NCBI GenBank assembly: GCA_900550615.1 | Contig: URSX01000111.1 | Span: forward strand, 1-5,116 | Direction: 5' to 3' | Length of the DNA stretch: 5,116 nt | Origin: an uncultured Eubacteriales bacterium | GTDB taxonomy: Bacteria; Bacillota; Clostridia; Oscillospirales; Oscillospiraceae | In this document: piece after piece, positions 4,705 through 5,116 of the stretch | Numbering within the stretch: position 1 is the stretch's first letter | How the letters are laid out: every line of letters begins with the position of its first letter | Made by a program: the position numbers and the translations under genes | Notes under the pieces: model-generated | Seen by the model: the letters and a program-made list of their open reading frames with translations, nothing else | Database searches by the model: none | Told to the model about the DNA's origin: nothing

Positions 4705-4856
4705 CACTCCCCACAAAATGACGGGGCATTTTGTGGGGCCCCCTGGCACAAATTTCAATCCTCGGCGGAAGTGAATTCCGCCTGCGGCAAGGTTTTGCTG
4801 CGCAAAACGCTTGGTGTGGAGCAAAGGCAGCGGGAAGAAATCCGCATTGGAGGAGC
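4705..4856. repeat. Hairpin-rich non-coding segment between the two aspS tails
   Basis: The segment is a chain of stem-loops. CCCCACAAAATG (4709-4720) pairs perfectly with CATTTTGTGGGG (4727-4738). GGCGGAA (4764-4770) pairs with TTCCGCC (4776-4782). CAAG plus GTTTTGC (4788-4798) pairs with GCAAAAC and CTTG (4802-4813) with one bulged base. No credible coding frame is seen. Being bounded by duplicated aspS sequence, it looks like an inserted element or the remnant of one. It resembles intergenic repeats of gut Firmicutes by general recall only. As it follows the working aspS stop, it would be transcribed as a structured 3' UTR up to the terminator at 4599-4624. Confidence 0.55.
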
Positions 4857-5116
4857 TTACTCCTCCTCCAGCTGGCCCACCAGAGCAATATGCAGCTCAT
4901 CCAGCTGCTTCTGCTCCACGGTGGACGGCGCGCCCATCATGATATCCTGGGCGTTCTTGTTCATGGGGAAGGGGATGATCTCCCGGATGGAGCTCTCGCC
5001 CGCCAGCAGCATCACCATCCGGTCCACGCCCGGGGCAATGCCCGCGTGGGGAGGCGCACCATAGCAGAAGGCGTTGTACATGGCGGGGAACTTCTTCTTC
5101 ACGTCCTCCTCGCCCA
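4857..5116 (-). CDS. aspS: Aspartyl-tRNA synthetase, C-terminal part (gene continues beyond the window)
   Basis: The last 85 residues are present; the frame is open to the right edge, so the gene starts outside. A GTG at 5102 inside this frame is not the real start, since coding continues upstream (GEEDVKKKF). The fragment carries GAPPHAGIAPGVDRMVMLL, which is class II synthetase motif 3, with the ATP-binding Arg at fragment residue 32. IREIIPFPMNKNAQDIMMGAPS follows, the standard bacterial AspRS ending. The enzyme charges tRNA-Asp with aspartate in the cytosol. Whether it also charges tRNA-Asn (the non-discriminating type) cannot be told from this part. The final QLEEE is present in a second copy at 4651-4704. 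The TAA stop is intact. Confidence 0.95.
   Translation of the reverse strand, partial: GEEDVKKKFPAMYNAFCYGAPPHAGIAPGVDRMVMLLAGESSIREIIPFPMNKNAQDIMMGAPSTVEQKQLDELHIALVGQLEEE

Noticed and set aside
4534..5064. Plus-strand open frame of 176 codons over the aspS end
   Set aside because: It is antisense to aspS and its duplicated tail. Its internal repeat (SSSSWPTRAICSS-type) is just the tail duplication seen from the other strand.

Overview
The window looks like chromosomal DNA from a GC-rich gut clostridium, probably of the Oscillospiraceae/Flavonifractor-Oscillibacter type. This is inferred from protein style (AspRS, MATE, DUF1540 and half-size TauE proteins), strong GGAGG-type ribosome binding sites, GTG starts, and GC-rich hairpin repeats between genes. 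No 16S or other decisive marker is present. Every supported gene is on the minus strand, so the window is best read from right to left.

Right to left: (1) 4857-5116 is the 3' end of aspS (aspartyl-tRNA synthetase), cut by the window edge. (2) 4599-4856 is an unusual junction. It holds a second, displaced copy of the last ~17 codons of aspS (4651-4704), a ~150-base hairpin-rich non-coding segment between the two tails, and a terminator (4599-4624) beyond the displaced copy. (3) 4403-4598 is a leader with a palindromic dispersed repeat (4511-4560) and a possible promoter. (4) 3251-4402 encodes a long-form AlaX-type alanyl-tRNA editing protein. (5) 3139-3250 is a compact terminator/promoter region with two mutually exclusive inverted repeats. 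(6) 1759-3138 encodes a MATE-family efflux transporter, followed by a strong hairpin terminator (1697-1731). (7) 1150-1696 has no credible gene and is packed with inverted and direct repeats, including a relative of the 4511-4560 repeat in opposite orientation. (8) 961-1149 encodes a 62-residue Cys-rich DUF1540 protein. (9) 180-901 encodes two half-length TauE/SafE (TSUP) membrane proteins whose frames overlap by GTGA, probably forming one transporter. (10) 28-92 holds two tandem hairpins, the second a good plus-strand terminator for a gene off the left edge.

Functionally, aspS and the AlaX gene both serve tRNA charging and its proofreading, but a terminator lies between them and co-transcription is not shown. 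The MATE gene appears to be a single-gene unit. DUF1540 and the TauE pair may be co-transcribed, with a GC-rich hairpin in the 59-base gap. I see no clear multi-gene defence or metabolic system. The most notable signal is the aspS tail duplication: the two copies differ only at synonymous third positions plus one in-frame codon. That suggests the 3' end was replaced by a tail that evolved as coding sequence elsewhere, as happens when an element integrates into the end of a gene.
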